From Panopea generosa (lineage: Eukaryota; Mollusca; Bivalvia; Adapedonta; Hiatellidae), in contig CM055898.1 of the NCBI GenBank assembly GCA_029582155.1, forward strand, positions 24,372,839 through 24,436,838: 64,000 nucleotides of DNA. The letters run 5' to 3'. The notes below the pieces were generated by a model. That model was not told the DNA's origin and did not search any database. It saw only the letters and a list, made by a program, of their open reading frames with translations. The translations under genes and the position numbers were made by a program. Positions 11,695 to 24,055 of this stretch are shown in pieces. The first letter of the stretch is position 1, and the number at the start of each line of letters is the position of its first letter.

Positions 11695-13312
11695 TGTTTA
11701 GATGAATCTTATCCTTCATATAAAGGTGGGCTGGTACACTTCTGTCACCATAAATGAATGATTTGTATAGATCAAGTGCAGCAGGTCTCCTGGCAAAGAT
11801 GTTTTAGCATGGTGTTTGTTTGGGTTATGTCTATGTTACCCTATGACATAACAAACACATGTAAACAGTGCATTCTTTTCTCTGCAAATGGTAAACAATC
11901 ATAAACATCAGTTACATGCATACCTGCAACTGCATAATAACCGCCGACATACATCACTTTGTTGTCATAATTATTCAGTCGATTTAGCCGCCTCCATATA
12001 TCGTGCATTTTTCCACCTGATATTGAAATCACCGTCGTGTCTTGGAGTCCGCAGTCTTGAATTTCTTTAAGTATAGAATCCCCGATGATCAAGGTCTTGC
12101 TTCAACAATTTTTTATTTCACTGTTTGGTGTTTTAAGAGGTGGATCATTTATATTCTGGATGCTTTGAGTTCCTGTTGGTAAAGTATCATTTACAGGCTG
12201 AGATGTCGTGATTTCTGTATGTATTTCAGTGCATCAGATATGGCCATAAGGCGTTGTTGGATAATGTCACTACATTTCTGTACTCTATCACCAATGGTTT
12301 GTGAGCCGTTTTGTAGGTCTTCTATTTTACTTTCAAGTTGACCTCCTGTGATGGTTGATTGTTTTTTGATGCTGCAAATTTCATTGCGGATTTGAGAAAA
12401 ATTTCGGTTTGTGCATTCAATGTGCCCAAACAGTGTGGTTTTCACTTGTATAATTTCAGTATGTATTTTAGCCAAAATGTTTTTCAGATCATCATCCCCG
12501 CCATTGTTGGAATCAGGGGATTTCGAATATTCTTCAACGGTTTCTAAAAGTGACTTTTGATCGACCATAACAATGTCAATGTATTCAATCTGCTGTAAAT
12601 TCTGCGATTCAGAGATGTCTTCTGTTCGTTCATTTATATAGTGTTGTAACATCTGACGAAAGGCTAAATTCGTGTCGTCAGTAGTCAAGTTCTCGTTAAC
12701 CAGCTTCATTTCAATAATTTCAATAATTTCAACAATTTCTAGTAAATGGGAATTCATGAACAGTTCAACGCACTTAACCATTGATCAGACAGGAGCTGGT
12801 GGTATTATATAAATTGAAAGTGTACGAAGATTTCTTCCCTTCAGAAACTTTAAATTTTGTTTCTACATGACATTCTTTATTGTCCATTATGGGGATTCTC
12901 TTGAACATTTTCATCATGGTTTCAGATGTGTGAAACATATCAGCTGCATGTTTTAACAGTTCAAACACTCCTGTAGTAAGAATAATTTTGATATCACCAC
13001 CTGTTTGTATGATTTCTATCTTCATCCGATCTGTCGCCAGTAACTTCTTGCTGATTGCTCTGTCCACATTCAGAGTATAATCACGATGTTCCTTGATGCC
13101 CTCATTCCTGATTGATGTTTCCAGCCATTTTCTTGTTTATGTTTGTTCCTTTAGGGCCATACTTAAATCCATATACTGGGATTTTTAAGTCGAATGGTAT
13201 TATGCTATTTTTAAGTATATCAAATAGAAAATGAATTTGAAATTATATATTTTGTAATAAAAACTTCTCATGAAAAACTTATTACCATACATCCCAACTT
13301 CATGATGTTACT
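11695..13312. mobile_element. 1.6-kb segment interrupting the 36-bp array
   Basis: The 36-bp array stops after AACACTGGCAGC (11691) and resumes with GTGACACTGGCAGCAG (about 13318). The last 14-16 bases of the left block are repeated at the start of the right block. This fits an insertion with a ~14 bp target duplication, or simply array phase. No terminal inverted repeat or A-tail was found, so the class is unknown. It carries the pseudogene at 11841-13225. Confidence 0.5.
11841..13225 (-). pseudogene. Decayed ORF with SGNH-hydrolase-like block and coiled-coil region
   Basis: Three minus-strand frames lie in order: 13067-12774, 12781-12191 and 12092-11841. They can be followed into one another through small frame changes near 12780 and 12200 and an in-frame TGA just upstream of 12092. 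An open stretch also extends upstream to about 13225 in a further frame. The middle part is Glu/Lys/Ile/Gln-rich and likely coiled coil. The C-terminal part has IIGDSILKEI, which resembles SGNH/GDSL block I, then ISGGKMHDIWRRL. A later VGGYYAVAG stands where families of this kind usually have GGND, so the block III Asn looks lost. The DxxH block is absent. Such ORFs occur in repeated elements of marine invertebrates (inference). I see no poly-A or terminal repeats. It is surely broken as it stands. Confidence 0.65.
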
Positions 13313-13314
13313 AT

Positions 13315-14695
13315 ATAAATGTGACACTGGCAGCAGTCAGAGTGTTTCAGTCAAGTGTAACACTGGCAGCAGTCAGAGCATCTCAGTCAAGTGTAACACT
13401 TGCAGAAGTCAGAGTGCCTCAGCTAATTGTAACACTGGTAGCAGTCAGAGCATCTCAGTAAAGTGTAACACTGGCAGCAGTCAGAGTGTTTCAGTCAAGT
13501 GTAACACTGGCAGCAGTCAGCATTTCAGCAAAGTGTAACACTGGCAGCAGTCAGCATTTCAGCAAAGTGTAACACTGGCAGCAGTCAGAGCATCTCAGTT
13601 AAGTGTAACACTGGCAGCAGTCAGAGCATCTCAGTCAAGTGTAACACTGGCAGCAGTCAGAGCATCTCAGTCAAGTGTAACACTGGCAGCAGTCAGAGCA
13701 TCTCAGTCAAGTGTAACACTGGCAGCAGTCAGAGCATCTCAGTCAAGTGTAACACTTGCAGCAGTCAGAGCATCTCAGTAAAGTGTAACACTGGCAGCAG
13801 TCAGAGCATCTCAGTAAAGTGTGACACATGCAGCAGTCAGAGCATCTCAGTCAAGTGTAACACTTGCAGCAGTCAGAGCATCTCAGTCAAGTGTAACACT
13901 GGCAGCAGTCAGAGCATCTCAGGCAGCAGTCAGAGCATCTCAGTAAAGTGTAACACTGGCAGCAGTCAGAGCATCTCAGTCAAGTGTAACACTGGCAGCA
14001 GTCAGAGCATTTCAGTCAAGTGTAACACTGGCAGCAGTCAGAGCATCTCAGTAAAGTGTAACACTGGCAGCAGTCAGAGCATCTCAGTAAATGTGACACA
14101 TGCAGCAGTCAGAGCATCTCAGTCAAATGTAACACTTGCAGTGTAACACTGGCAGCAGTCAGAGTATTTCAGTAAAGTGTAACACTGGCAGCAGTCAGAG
14201 CATCTCAGTCAAGTGTAACACTGGCAGCAGCCAGAGCATCTCAGTCAAGTGTAACACTTGCAGCAGTCAGAGCATCTCAGTCAAGTGTAACACTGGCAGC
14301 AGTCAGAGCATCTCAGGCAGCAGTCAGAGCATCTCAGTAAAGTGTAACACTGGCAGCAGTCAGAGCATCTCGGTCAAGTGTAACACTGGCAGCAGTCAGA
14401 GCATTTCAGTCAAGTGTAACACTGGCAGCAGTCAGAGCATCTCAGTAAAGTGTAACACTGGCAGCAGTCAGAGCATCTCAGTAAATGTGACACATGCAGC
14501 AGTCAGAGCATCTCAGTCAAATGTAACACTTGCAGTGTAACACTGGCAGCAGTCAGAGTATTTCAGTAAAGTGTAACACTGGCAGCAGTCAGAGCATCTC
14601 AGTCAAATGTAACACTGGCAGCAGCCAGAGCATCTCAGTCAAGTGTAACACTGGCAGCAGCCAGAGCATCTCAGTCAAGTGTAACACTGGCAACA
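13315..14695 (+). repeat. 36-bp minisatellite, right block, with a ~394-bp internal duplication
   Basis: The unit is GTGTAACACTGGCAGCAGTC plus AGAGCATCTCAGTCAA, about 38 copies. Unusual junctions recur at a fixed distance: CTCAGGCAGCAGTCAGAG at 13918 and 14312, and ATGTGACACATGCAGCAG at 14091 and 14485, both 394 bp apart. A block of about eleven units was therefore copied as a whole. Confidence 0.95.
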
Positions 14696-14699
14696 ATCC

Positions 14700-15567
14700 T
14701 TTCTGTGGTCGTCATGATCTGACTGTTCCATATTGATCATTTTATGTTTACCAATATGTCAAATACTATTAATCAGTTAATAATAGATTGTTTTATTATT
14801 TCTGGAAGTGCATGACCTTGTTTTTGATTGGAAGCCCACACTGTCAAACTCTCCTCATAGTACTACTGTATTGACTGAGAGATAGAAAATGAGAATTTCA
14901 TTGATTTTGAACGGGGAGTCAGCTGGAATATTGCAGAGTCCCATTGACACATGTGAAGCTTGGACTGGAGTAATGGAAAAATTAGTCTTCATGCAATGGA
15001 CGATTAAAAAACAGTGAAGAATGGGATTTATTACAATTATTCATTACCGTTAACATTTAGATGCATTATTGATCACATAGAGAGTTTCGTGTGAACAGCT
15101 TAAAAGCTAAAAGTTTGCGCTTGCTACTGTTTGATATTTGTTTCATTTAGTGGAAAAATGCTCTTTTGTGAAAAAGTTCTCGTAAATTTAGGCGTGGTTG
15201 ATTGCCTGGCTGCAAATGAGACATAGACATGATATTTTACAGACCTGGTGATGGAAATCGGCACTAACTGAATGGATTGTCGCTACTATTGTTGTTCTCA
15301 TATTACAGATAAGCACTTAGAGGTTTTCTTTGCTAAATTGGTATTGAAATTTTTTTTTTTACCCTGATTTGTAATGGTTGACCATTTATTCACATTGTCA
15401 ATAGTCTTGGCTCTTCATTCTGGAACCTTGTTTCGTTATCTATTTCTAAATAATGGAAAATACTCAAACGTTAACACTATTGATATTTGAGGGTTGGGGT
15501 AGACCATCTTTCATTCAGACACTGACAGTACAATTATATTTATATCATTATGACATTAAAAGTTATC

Positions 15568-15570
<3 letters not shown>
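14700..15570. other. No feature seen
   Basis: AT-rich non-coding sequence between the 36-bp array and the TA microsatellite. Confidence 0.4.

Positions 15571-15573
<3 letters not shown>

Positions 15574-15618
<45 letters not shown>
15574..15618. repeat. (TA)n microsatellite
   Basis: An uninterrupted run of alternating A and T of about 45 bp. Shorter TA runs lie at about 20378-20395, 20659-20680, 22267-22287 and 44693-44730. Confidence 0.95.
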
Positions 15619-15620
<2 letters not shown>

Positions 15621-16464
15621 GTTAACAGAAAAATCCATGGTAAAGAATTAACTAGATAAACAAAAATTCTTCCATATTCTGACAATTACAAAAGAGATAT
15701 TTACTTCAATAACAAGCTTAATCATGACATATTACAGTTACTGGGCCAGGTTTATCAAGTTCCCACAATATTATAATTACATTTTAAATTATTATTGATG
15801 AAGGTAAACCAAAATTTTCACTGAAATACTATGTTATTCCATTACAGTATTTTTTTTTTATTATATATAATTAATTTTTTTATTGTCTTTTGGACTTTTC
15901 TTACATTAAACTGTTTACTGTTTATGACTGCTTCAGCAACCATTTTGAGTGATTCCCTGTCTGATGTCAGTACAAAAGAAAGTTTTATTTCTCAAGTCTC
16001 AGATAGGAATATGTGCACAGTCTGTGAGATTTAATTGCCTTGGGAATATTTGAAATAATACCTTAGATCCAGACATTTTGCATCCAGCCAGTAAATCCGG
16101 TAGATCCAGCAGTTTCATAGTAGAATTACCTCATATTGACCAGGATTTGCTGAGTTGATATTTTGTAGACCATTTATATGTTTATCTCAAGCAAATACCT
16201 CTCATAGAATAAATATTACCTATTCACAATAGCTAACCTGCAGTTTAGTACCAGAATGACCAGAGTTGAGTGACTGACCATCAGTGATTTGATTAACTGA
16301 AATCAAATTTTTTAATCATCTTTTTAGTTTATTAAAAAAAGTTTAATACAATTTGACTTAGTGTCAGAATTTAAGATCGGAATGCTTTTTTTTGAAGTCT
16401 ATCAAAATAAGTTAAGAGCAGTTGACCGTGATTCACTAAAATGGTCTGTTTAAGTTGTTCTTGG
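15619..16464. other. No feature seen
   Basis: AT-rich sequence. A 67-codon frame (15831-16034) has no recognisable features. Confidence 0.4.
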
Positions 16465-16640
16465 TTCCTCATTGACCCGCAGGTGACCAGAGAAGCTCAA
16501 GTGTCAAGATTTCTTATCTCTGACCATGGAGATTGTGGGTTCAAGTCCAGATCAGTCAAAAAAAAAATTATGTGAGATAGTTAGCCATGTTCTGGCGGAA
16601 ATATGGTTGTTCCACTGAAATTCATATCTAATATCTTTCT
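16465..16640 (+). repeat. Degenerate tRNA-derived SINE
   Basis: A B-box-like GTGGGTTCAAGTCCAG near 16535 is followed by TTATGTGAGATAGTTAGCC and a GGCGGAA...GGTTGTTCCACTGAAATTC body. This corresponds to the group B order, but with much divergence. Confidence 0.5.
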
Positions 16641-18209
16641 CTTCAAATATTGCTTGTTGCGATAATATAACTTGTAATGTGTTGAATTTTTTTATTGCCC
16701 CCCTCAGATATTCAAACCAATGTAAAGCCACATTTAGTGTTACCTCTTACAGTCTGTCTTTCTGTGCAACCATCTGTCCCTCAAATTCGTTTCCAATGAA
16801 TATTTTCTGAAAGAGTCTATATATCTAATTGATATTTTGGTGTGTGGCTAAATTATTATGAAATACAGGTCATGTCTAATATTTCAGTACTAATTACTGA
16901 ATCAATGTTTGAAAGTAGACAATGAAATTATAGTGATAATCCAGTGTTATACAAATGACCGCAGGGTTTATCACTTAAAATCAATATGGCACATGTTCAA
17001 TAAGTTCTTCAGCACTTTGAAAGAATTGAGTAATGTCAATGATGCGACTGATGATATTGTTGTATATTAGGTTAATACAACTATACTCTAATGAGAAACA
17101 GAAATCTATTGATTTAGTAAAATAAAGAGAGAGGAGGTGACTGTGTTGGGATGTAATATGCTGTCTCTATTATTGATAAATTTATCATTTTAACTACATA
17201 GAAACCAAATCACAGCAGCCACAACCATTACCCTGCCTTGTGATATTGTAACGAGTAATCTGAGTGTTAATTAGATAATAGCTAAGACCATTATTAGACA
17301 CATTGTGCAATAGTGTACAGCTGATTAAACACAAAAAATGGAGAAAAAGAAAATCGAGGAAATATAATTGGAAAAAATAAATGTCCGAATGATGTAAATT
17401 TAAAGATGTTCACATCTTGTTGATAGGAAAAAAATGTTAATAATTAATATAAATTTCAAGAATATTGTTTATTTAATTTGAAATTTTCATGTTTCATTAT
17501 TTGAACAGAAGCAGAAAAGGTTTTAAAGAGTTAGTTACATTTTAACAAATTGAAAGAAAAAACAAAGGACAATTAATAAAGGACATCATAGAGATTTACA
17601 AGATTCTTCTGCTGCATCTAAGTTTTGACAGATATTGTGGTAGAGATGGTACTTTGATGAGTTATTGATAAGACAAAGTTGCAGTAGTGGTAAACTTGTA
17701 CAGTTGTGACTTTCTTTAACAGTTGGATTACATTTCAAGGGAATTATATCCTAAAATGAACATTTTCAAAAACAAAAAGAAATCTGCAAATGGTGAAATA
17801 GGATATCACGAAGGACGGTTAATTTGTGAAGAGTTGTCTCCCCTGTGTTGACTTCGCTGCCTGCAAATTTATGTTTCAGTGAGATGGGCGAGGAATGTAA
17901 TTGTTGGTCCTGGATCTGCCAGATGTAAATATAGAATTATTACTTTTTGTTACTGTTTAATGTTGCCACATTACATAAAACATAGAATTGTTGTGTTTAA
18001 GTTATTTAAGTTATTCAATTATGAAATTTGATCTTCCTACAGTAACATTGCCAAGTTACATCATAGCAAAAATATCACACCTCTATCAGTTAAACTAATG
18101 TTTATGTTGCTTAGTGGTAATTTATCTATAAAATAATCACTTTGAACATTAATGTTGCCATCAAGCGATAACCACGGTAACATTTGTTATATTTGAGTGA
18201 TATCACAAT
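16641..18209. other. No gene seen
   Basis: AT-rich non-coding sequence without long frames. Confidence 0.4.
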
Positions 18210-19320
18210 TTCAGTTATTTTATTTTCATTCTCAAGTGTTATCACAATTACAATTATTATGTTCCCAATTCTCAAGTGATATCACAGTTACAGTTATTAT
18301 ATTCCCAATTCTCAAGTGATATCACAGTTACAGTATTATATTCCCAATTTTCAAGTGATATCACAGTTACAGTTATTATATTCCCAATTTTCAAGTGATA
18401 TCACAGTTACAATTATTAAATTCCCAATTTTTAAGTGATATCACAGTTACAGTTATTTATTCCCAATTCTCAAGTGATATCACAGTTACAGTTATTATAT
18501 TCCCAATTTTAAGTGATATCACAGTTACAGTTATTATATTCCCAATTCTGAAGTGATATCACAGTTACAGTTATTATATTTCCAATTCTCAAGTGATATC
18601 ACAGTTACAATTATTATATTTCCAATTCTCAAGTGATATCACAGTTACAATTATTATATTCCCCACTTTCAAGTGATATCACAGTTACAGTTATTATATT
18701 CCCAATTCTCAAGTGATATCACAGTTACAAATATTATATTCCCAATTCTCAAGTGATATCACAGTAACAATTATTATATTCCCAATTCTCAAGTGATATC
18801 ACTGTTACAATTATTATATTCTTAATTCTCAAGTGATATCACAGTTACAATTATTATATTTCCAATTCTCAAGTGATATCACAGTTACAATTATTATATT
18901 TCCAATTCTCAAGTGATATCACAGTTACAATTATTATATTCCCGATTTTCAAGTGATATCACAGTTACAGTTATAATATTCCCAATTCTCAAGTGATATC
19001 ACAGTTACAATTATTATATTCCCAATTCTCAAGTACTATCACAGTAACAATTATTATATTCCCAATTCTCAAGTGATATCACTGTTACAATTATTATATT
19101 CTTAATTCTCAAGTGATATCACAGTTACAATTATTATATTCCCAATTCTCAAGTGATATCACAGTTACAATTATTATATTCCCAATTCTCAAGTGATATC
19201 ACAGTTACAATTATTACATTCTTAATTCTCAAGTGATATCACAATTACAACTATTATATTCTCAATTTTCAAGTGATATCACAATTGCAATTATTGTTTT
19301 CCCAATTCTTTAAGTGTTAT
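18210..19320 (+). repeat. 40-bp minisatellite built on a perfect palindrome, about 28 copies
   Basis: The unit is TTCCCAATTCTCAAGTGATA continued by TCACAGTTACAATTATTATA. Each unit contains GTGATATCAC, a perfect 10-bp palindrome, so about 28 palindromes lie 40 bp apart. Spacing is very regular from 18540 onward. Earlier units have 1-2 bp losses. Confidence 0.95.
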
Positions 19321-19399
19321 CACAATTATAATCACATGGTCATGATTGAAATCTTAATATTAATATCCATTATGTTAAAAAAGTACATTTGTTTCATTT

Positions 19400-19600
19400 C
19401 ATGATGGATCATCTCACAATTACATTTATTTTATTTCTTGAGTCACATATATGAGTATATGATATCACAATTACATTTGTTTTATTTCTTGAGGGATATT
19501 TGAGTATATGATATCACAATTACATTTATTTTATTTCTTGAGGGATAAGTGGGTATATGATATCACAATTACATTTATTTTATTTCTTTGGGTGATGTCT
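19400..19600 (+). repeat. ~49-bp tandem repeat related to the preceding array
   Basis: GATATCACAATTACATTTAT recurs at 19461, 19510 and 19559, with ATTTTATTTCTTGAG between. It shares the GATATCACAATTACA core with the 40-bp array, so it probably arose from it. Confidence 0.85.
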
Positions 19601-20219
19601 CATTGTTATATATGGAAATTAATCATAATAACATGATTTTAAATTAAACTGGAATGTTTTCTTCTATTCAATTGATTGTGTAAACAATTTTGAGTTGTCC
19701 GAGCATATACATCCAGCAGACACAAAGACTGAGCATGACGTGATAAGGACTCTCCAAATAAATAATTCACAAGGAAACTAAGATTTTCCTGTTTTTATGC
19801 TGATCTCAGGATATCTGTTATACATTTGTTGTTGTCATTGGAAGAAGATTGATTTCTCAGTTACAACTTCCTCCATTAAAATGTGGCTGCGTTTGCATGG
19901 TCATTTGCCTGAGATGCTGTCACGTTGGGTCAAGTGGCACTGACGCTCTATCCATTAGCCGTGATTGTTTCTTGAGGCAGCTTGCGCAGTCTACGCATTT
20001 TTATCCAAAGTGCTTTTTAGTACAAAAAGCTTTCAGAATTGGTACTTCTTGTAGCCAGTTGTCTATATGTTCTGTATTGTTACAGGTGATTGGTATATAT
20101 AGAAAGATTTAATTGTAAAAAAAACTACACTTTTCTTTTCTTATCTATTAATTGACTCTCATCATGCATGTTGCATTAGTACATTAGACTTATTTTCAGA
20201 AACTGTTCTTGGGTAAATA

Positions 20220-20640
20220 TCAAAAGTGGTGACTTTAGGTAACTGCCTTTATATTTTTTTACCAGAGAAATGAATTGCTATACTATTAGACAGGTGACTG
20301 GATAATACAGGTAGATTACAATAGGACCATTGACAATGAGACAGACGACAAAAGACACATTGACAATGACAAAATTTAATATATATATATATAATATGAT
20401 TGTTGTATTCAGTTGTTTGGTTTGTATTGGATACATTGACACTATAAATGCTTGCTATAGCCAGGTGATAGGTTAATGCAGGATAATTTACATTATATCC
20501 ATAGATAAGAAAATTTTAAGTGGTTGTTATAAATAGGTGACTGCCTAAGAAAGGTTGAATTGCACTTGTTCTGTGGCTATGAAAATCATAAATGGTTGTT
20601 CAAGACAGGTGACTTTCTAAACTGTCTTTAATAGCAAACA
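20220..20640 (+). repeat. Very degenerate tandem repeat with CAGGTGACT motif
   Basis: CAGGTGACTGGATAATACAG (20289), CCAGGTGATAGGTTAATGCA (20461), AGGTGACTGCCTAAGAAAGG (20531) and CAGGTGACTTTCTAAACTG (20606) look like diverged copies of one segment with uneven spacing. Confidence 0.5.
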
Positions 20641-20984
20641 TGAAAAAGGAAAATGTTATATATATATATATATATATATACAGATCAATCATTAATTAAT
20701 TCATAAATGAACAAAATAAGGAAGCACACAGCAAACTGTAATTTTTAGCCTGATTTAGTCTTAGATTCCCAGGCGGCACAAAACGTGACAAATTAGAAGT
20801 GCTTTTCCTCTTGTTTCACAGATTTTTGTCAAGAAGAAATGATGAAACACCTCCAAGGTGAGTAAATGAGGATTGAAATTATCTGCACATTCTGTGTGAG
20901 TGTATCAGATATAGGTTTACGACAGAACCTGATTTTAACTGTAGACTGCAGTACTGACGTAACAATTGAGAATCAAGCTTTGTG

Positions 20985-21130
20985 GTATTATAGTCAATAG
21001 AGTGTTGGCCACTGAGGCTGGAGGCTGCAAGTTTGATCCCTAGCTCCAATTTATGACCTCTTGAAAAACAACACTCTGTATTGATTCTACCCAGGAATCA
21101 GACTCAAAAGTGGTTCATTATTTATATGCT
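20985..21130 (+). repeat. Degenerate tRNA-derived SINE
   Basis: A B-box-like GCAAGTTTGATCCCTAG lies near 21030. GATTCTACCCAGGAA downstream is shared with the copy at 54920-55240. Confidence 0.5.
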
Positions 21131-21346
21131 CTGAGCTTTCTGCCAATTGACCTAGAACAAAATAGTATAAACTCACAATGATGGCCAGAACTGAACAAAA
21201 TCTAGCTCCTACATTATTACATTACATACAAGGAGCAGGGGGCCTCTGTGAGCGAGTGCTGAAAAGCGTTGTCTCAGAAGCACATACCCTCACTTCTGAG
21301 TCAAAATACAACTATATATTCGGCATTTTGTTAATGGTAAAGATAA

Positions 21347-21570
21347 GGCCATTATTAACTAATTGCTAGATAATCATTCAAATTTTTCTAAAAATTGGGG
21401 AGAGCAGGGGATGATTTTATTTATTTATTTATTTTTTTGTTGAATTTTTTGTTGTTACAGGAGCAGGGAGGGGTAGGGCAGCATAAAATGAAAATTAATA
21501 GGAGGGTTGTGGGGGGGGGGGGGGGGGGGGGTAGGAGGGATGTTCATCTAGCAGTTAATTTATCGTGGCC
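21347..21570. mobile_element. Complete TAA-flanked MITE (Harbinger-like)
   Basis: Terminal repeats GGCCATTATTAACTAATTGC at the left and, reversed, GGCCACGATAAATTAACTGC at the right continue into the region of TAGATAATCATTC/TAGATGAACATCC. Perfect TAA flanks lie at 21344-21346 and 21571-21573. A GGCC-starting repeat with a 3-bp TWA duplication is the signature of PIF/Harbinger MITEs. The interior holds a TATT run and a 21-G tract (21511-21531). No ORF. Confidence 0.8.
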
Positions 21571-21573
21571 TAA

Positions 21574-22519
21574 TATGTGAAATGTTAAAAAATGGGATTA
21601 AACCATTAATGAAACACTTTTCGGAACAATTCCTTGATTTTTCTCTTTCATTGTGTGATTAATGGCATCTGGCTTGTGGTTTTTTATTATGCAGTGGAAT
21701 ATGTAAAATTAGAAGCCGTTATGACTGGTGCAGATGATCCCTTTTTTGTAAGCAGTGTTTTGATTGGTCTTGATTTGACAGTAAATTATAGTCTGGAGTC
21801 ATTTTTATAATAAAATATAAATTACAGCATGTTTTACAATACTAGAGAAGAGGTCAGAATATTACACTTTATTCATTTATGGCTGTTGCAAATGAGTAAC
21901 AAGATATGAAGCGGAAACTAGCCAAGTAAAAATCCATCCTGGGATACACCTATCAACTGCATTGGACCCACATAGAAGTAAGAATTACCAGGAATTCCAG
22001 GTAGATGCAGACCAAATGTATATCTTTAATCTGCTGGTGTTAGTCTCTGGAAACCAACTTCTAGAGCATGTCACGGCCCAGATGTTGGATCTGCAAGGCT
22101 GGCTTGGACAACCTCCCCTACTGTGCAGATCTTTTAGCTATTATCTGTTTCTAAACTACACCTACACATATCTCACAATGCAGTTGGACAAAATCACATA
22201 TGAGAAAAAGCCCATGTGTTGCATTACAAGACATGCTGTGTGAGTAGACACAATATACCTTATTGATCCTAGTGTATATATATATAATGTACTGATATTG
22301 CAACATGTACTGATATTGCAACATCTTGGGAGGATTATGTGCAGGTACAAAGTACACAGGTTTACGGTCATTTGAACTACTAATTTACATAGTTCAGTGA
22401 GATCTTTTACGTGCACTGGGTATGACTCTCCCTGTACACAGGACTGACTGCTTTAAATTGCCTTTGATGGATTGCACGCTTTTCTCACTACCTTGCCTGT
22501 ATAAATTATGGCATTGTGG
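21574..22519. other. No gene seen
   Basis: A 93-codon frame (21962-22243) has no recognised domain. Two short CATGTACTGATATTGCAA units lie near 22290-22325, with a TA run before them. Confidence 0.4.
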
Positions 22520-22745
22520 GAATGCATTTGAAAAAAGACTTCATCTCAAGATCACTTACCTCTCACTGCTGGGGATGTAGGTTTGAGTCCTGCTTGGTCC
22601 AAAAACTTCATGTGGGAAAATTTGCCGTTACTTGAGGAAGGACGGTGGTTCAACTCAGATTCGTTCTGGGGTCTTCCTCTGCCAATAAAACTGTATATAT
22701 TATAACCTGAAATTTGTTAAAAATGGCATAAAACCAAATTAAAAA
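22520..22745 (+). repeat. SINE group B
   Basis: In order: CAAGATCACTTACCTCTCAC, B-box-like GTAGGTTTGAGTCCTGC, CTTCATGTGGGAAA, TTACTTGAGGAAGGACGGTG, CTCAGATTCGTTCTGGGGTC, CCAATAAAACTG, GTTAAAAATGGCATAAAACC. The head is tRNA-Leu-like, as in the better copy at 53285-53525. Confidence 0.85.
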
Positions 22746-23115
22746 TATTGAGGATCATGAAAAAACCTGTCCCCAACACGACCGACTTCACATCCATTTC
22801 TTAGAAATGAAAAAGATGGAAAGATGTGCCCTTACCTATGAAATATATGCCGCAGATCATTCTGCCGTATATAGAAAAGCAATTTATTTTGTGGGATAAT
22901 TAACTTTGAAACAGCTGCTTGCGTATGGGACAAGTAAACATATAATTACAATACAACCTGTTATGAACATTGCTGTGGTAACATATGGCTTCTATTTATC
23001 TTTCTTTTACACATTTTACGAAATAGTAATTTAATTGCGAAGGTGATCCCTCCTGTATTGATACAAAGAATGTTAGTATATTCAAATGTATTTAAATGTC
23101 CCTTTTGATTTGTTG
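22746..23115. other. No feature seen
   Basis: Short AT-rich spacer. Confidence 0.4.
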
Positions 23116-23885
23116 ATTTGTCGTTAGTAGATTAAACTTAACTGTAGTTAAGGGTTCGCTTAAATTGGTTCATTGTATGTAAGTATCTTTAACTGTATGG
23201 AAGGGTTTGTTTTGATTGGTAAGTTGGTCACAATGTAAGCATATTTAACTGTATTTAAGGGTTTGTTTTGATTGGCAGTTGGTTGTAAGTATTTTTATCT
23301 GTATCTAAAGGTTTGTTTTGATTGGCAGTTGGTTGTAAGTATATTCATCTGTATCTAAAGGTTTGTTTTGATTGGTCATTTTGATGTTAGCATATTTAAC
23401 TGTATTTAAAGGTTTCTTTTGATTGGTCATTTGATTGTTAATAAATTTTACTGTATCTAAGGGTTTGTTTTGATTGGTCATTTTGTTGTTAGCATATTTA
23501 ACTGTATTTAAAGGTTTGTTTTGATTGGTCATTTGATTGTAAATAAATTTTACTGTATCTAAGGGTTTGTTTTGAATATTCAGTTTGTTGTAAGTATATT
23601 TATCTGTATCTAAAGGTTTGTTTAGATTGGTCAGTTGGTTGTAAGTATATTTAACTGTATCTTAAGGTTTGCTTTGATTGGTCAGCTGGTTGCTAGAATA
23701 TTTAATTGTATCTAAGGTTTTTATTTGATTGGTTTGTTGGTTGTAAATATATTTAATTGTATCTTAGGGTTTGCTTTGTTTGATCAGATGGTTGTAAGTA
23801 TATTCATCTGTATCTTAGTGTTTGTTTTAATTGGTCACTTGGTTGTAAGTATATTTTACTGTTTCTATAAGGGTTTGATTTGATT
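23116..23885 (+). repeat. ~51-bp minisatellite, about 14-15 copies
   Basis: The core is AACTGTATCTAAGGGTTTGT followed by TTTGATTGGTCA and a GTTGTAAGTATATT spacer. The minus frame 23305-23532 shows its 17-codon period. Divergence between units is fairly high. Confidence 0.9.
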
Positions 23886-23887
23886 GG

Positions 23888-24055
23888 TACCGGCCCCAGT
23901 AAGCTAATAGCTGATAGCGCAGCTGACTATCAGTCTAGACTAAAGATGTTGGTGCTTGAGTACTGGCTAACCAAACAGGATCACAAGAAAGAGCGGTTAA
24001 GTTAAAGGATTGTATGTTTTCCCTCGATGGCATAGAAATGACACTAAATATTTTA
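23888..24055 (+). repeat. SINE group A, diverged
   Basis: GGTGCTTGAGTACTGGCTAA, GGATCACAAGAAAG, GGTTAAGTTAAAGG and CCCTCGATGGCATAGAAATG match in order the tail of the group A copies at 33955-34275 and 54920-55240. Confidence 0.65.

Noticed and set aside
10644-11705. 353-codon open frame
   Set aside because: It lies wholly in the 36-bp array; the 12-codon period keeps the frame open. No start context, no non-repeat domain, no splice support.
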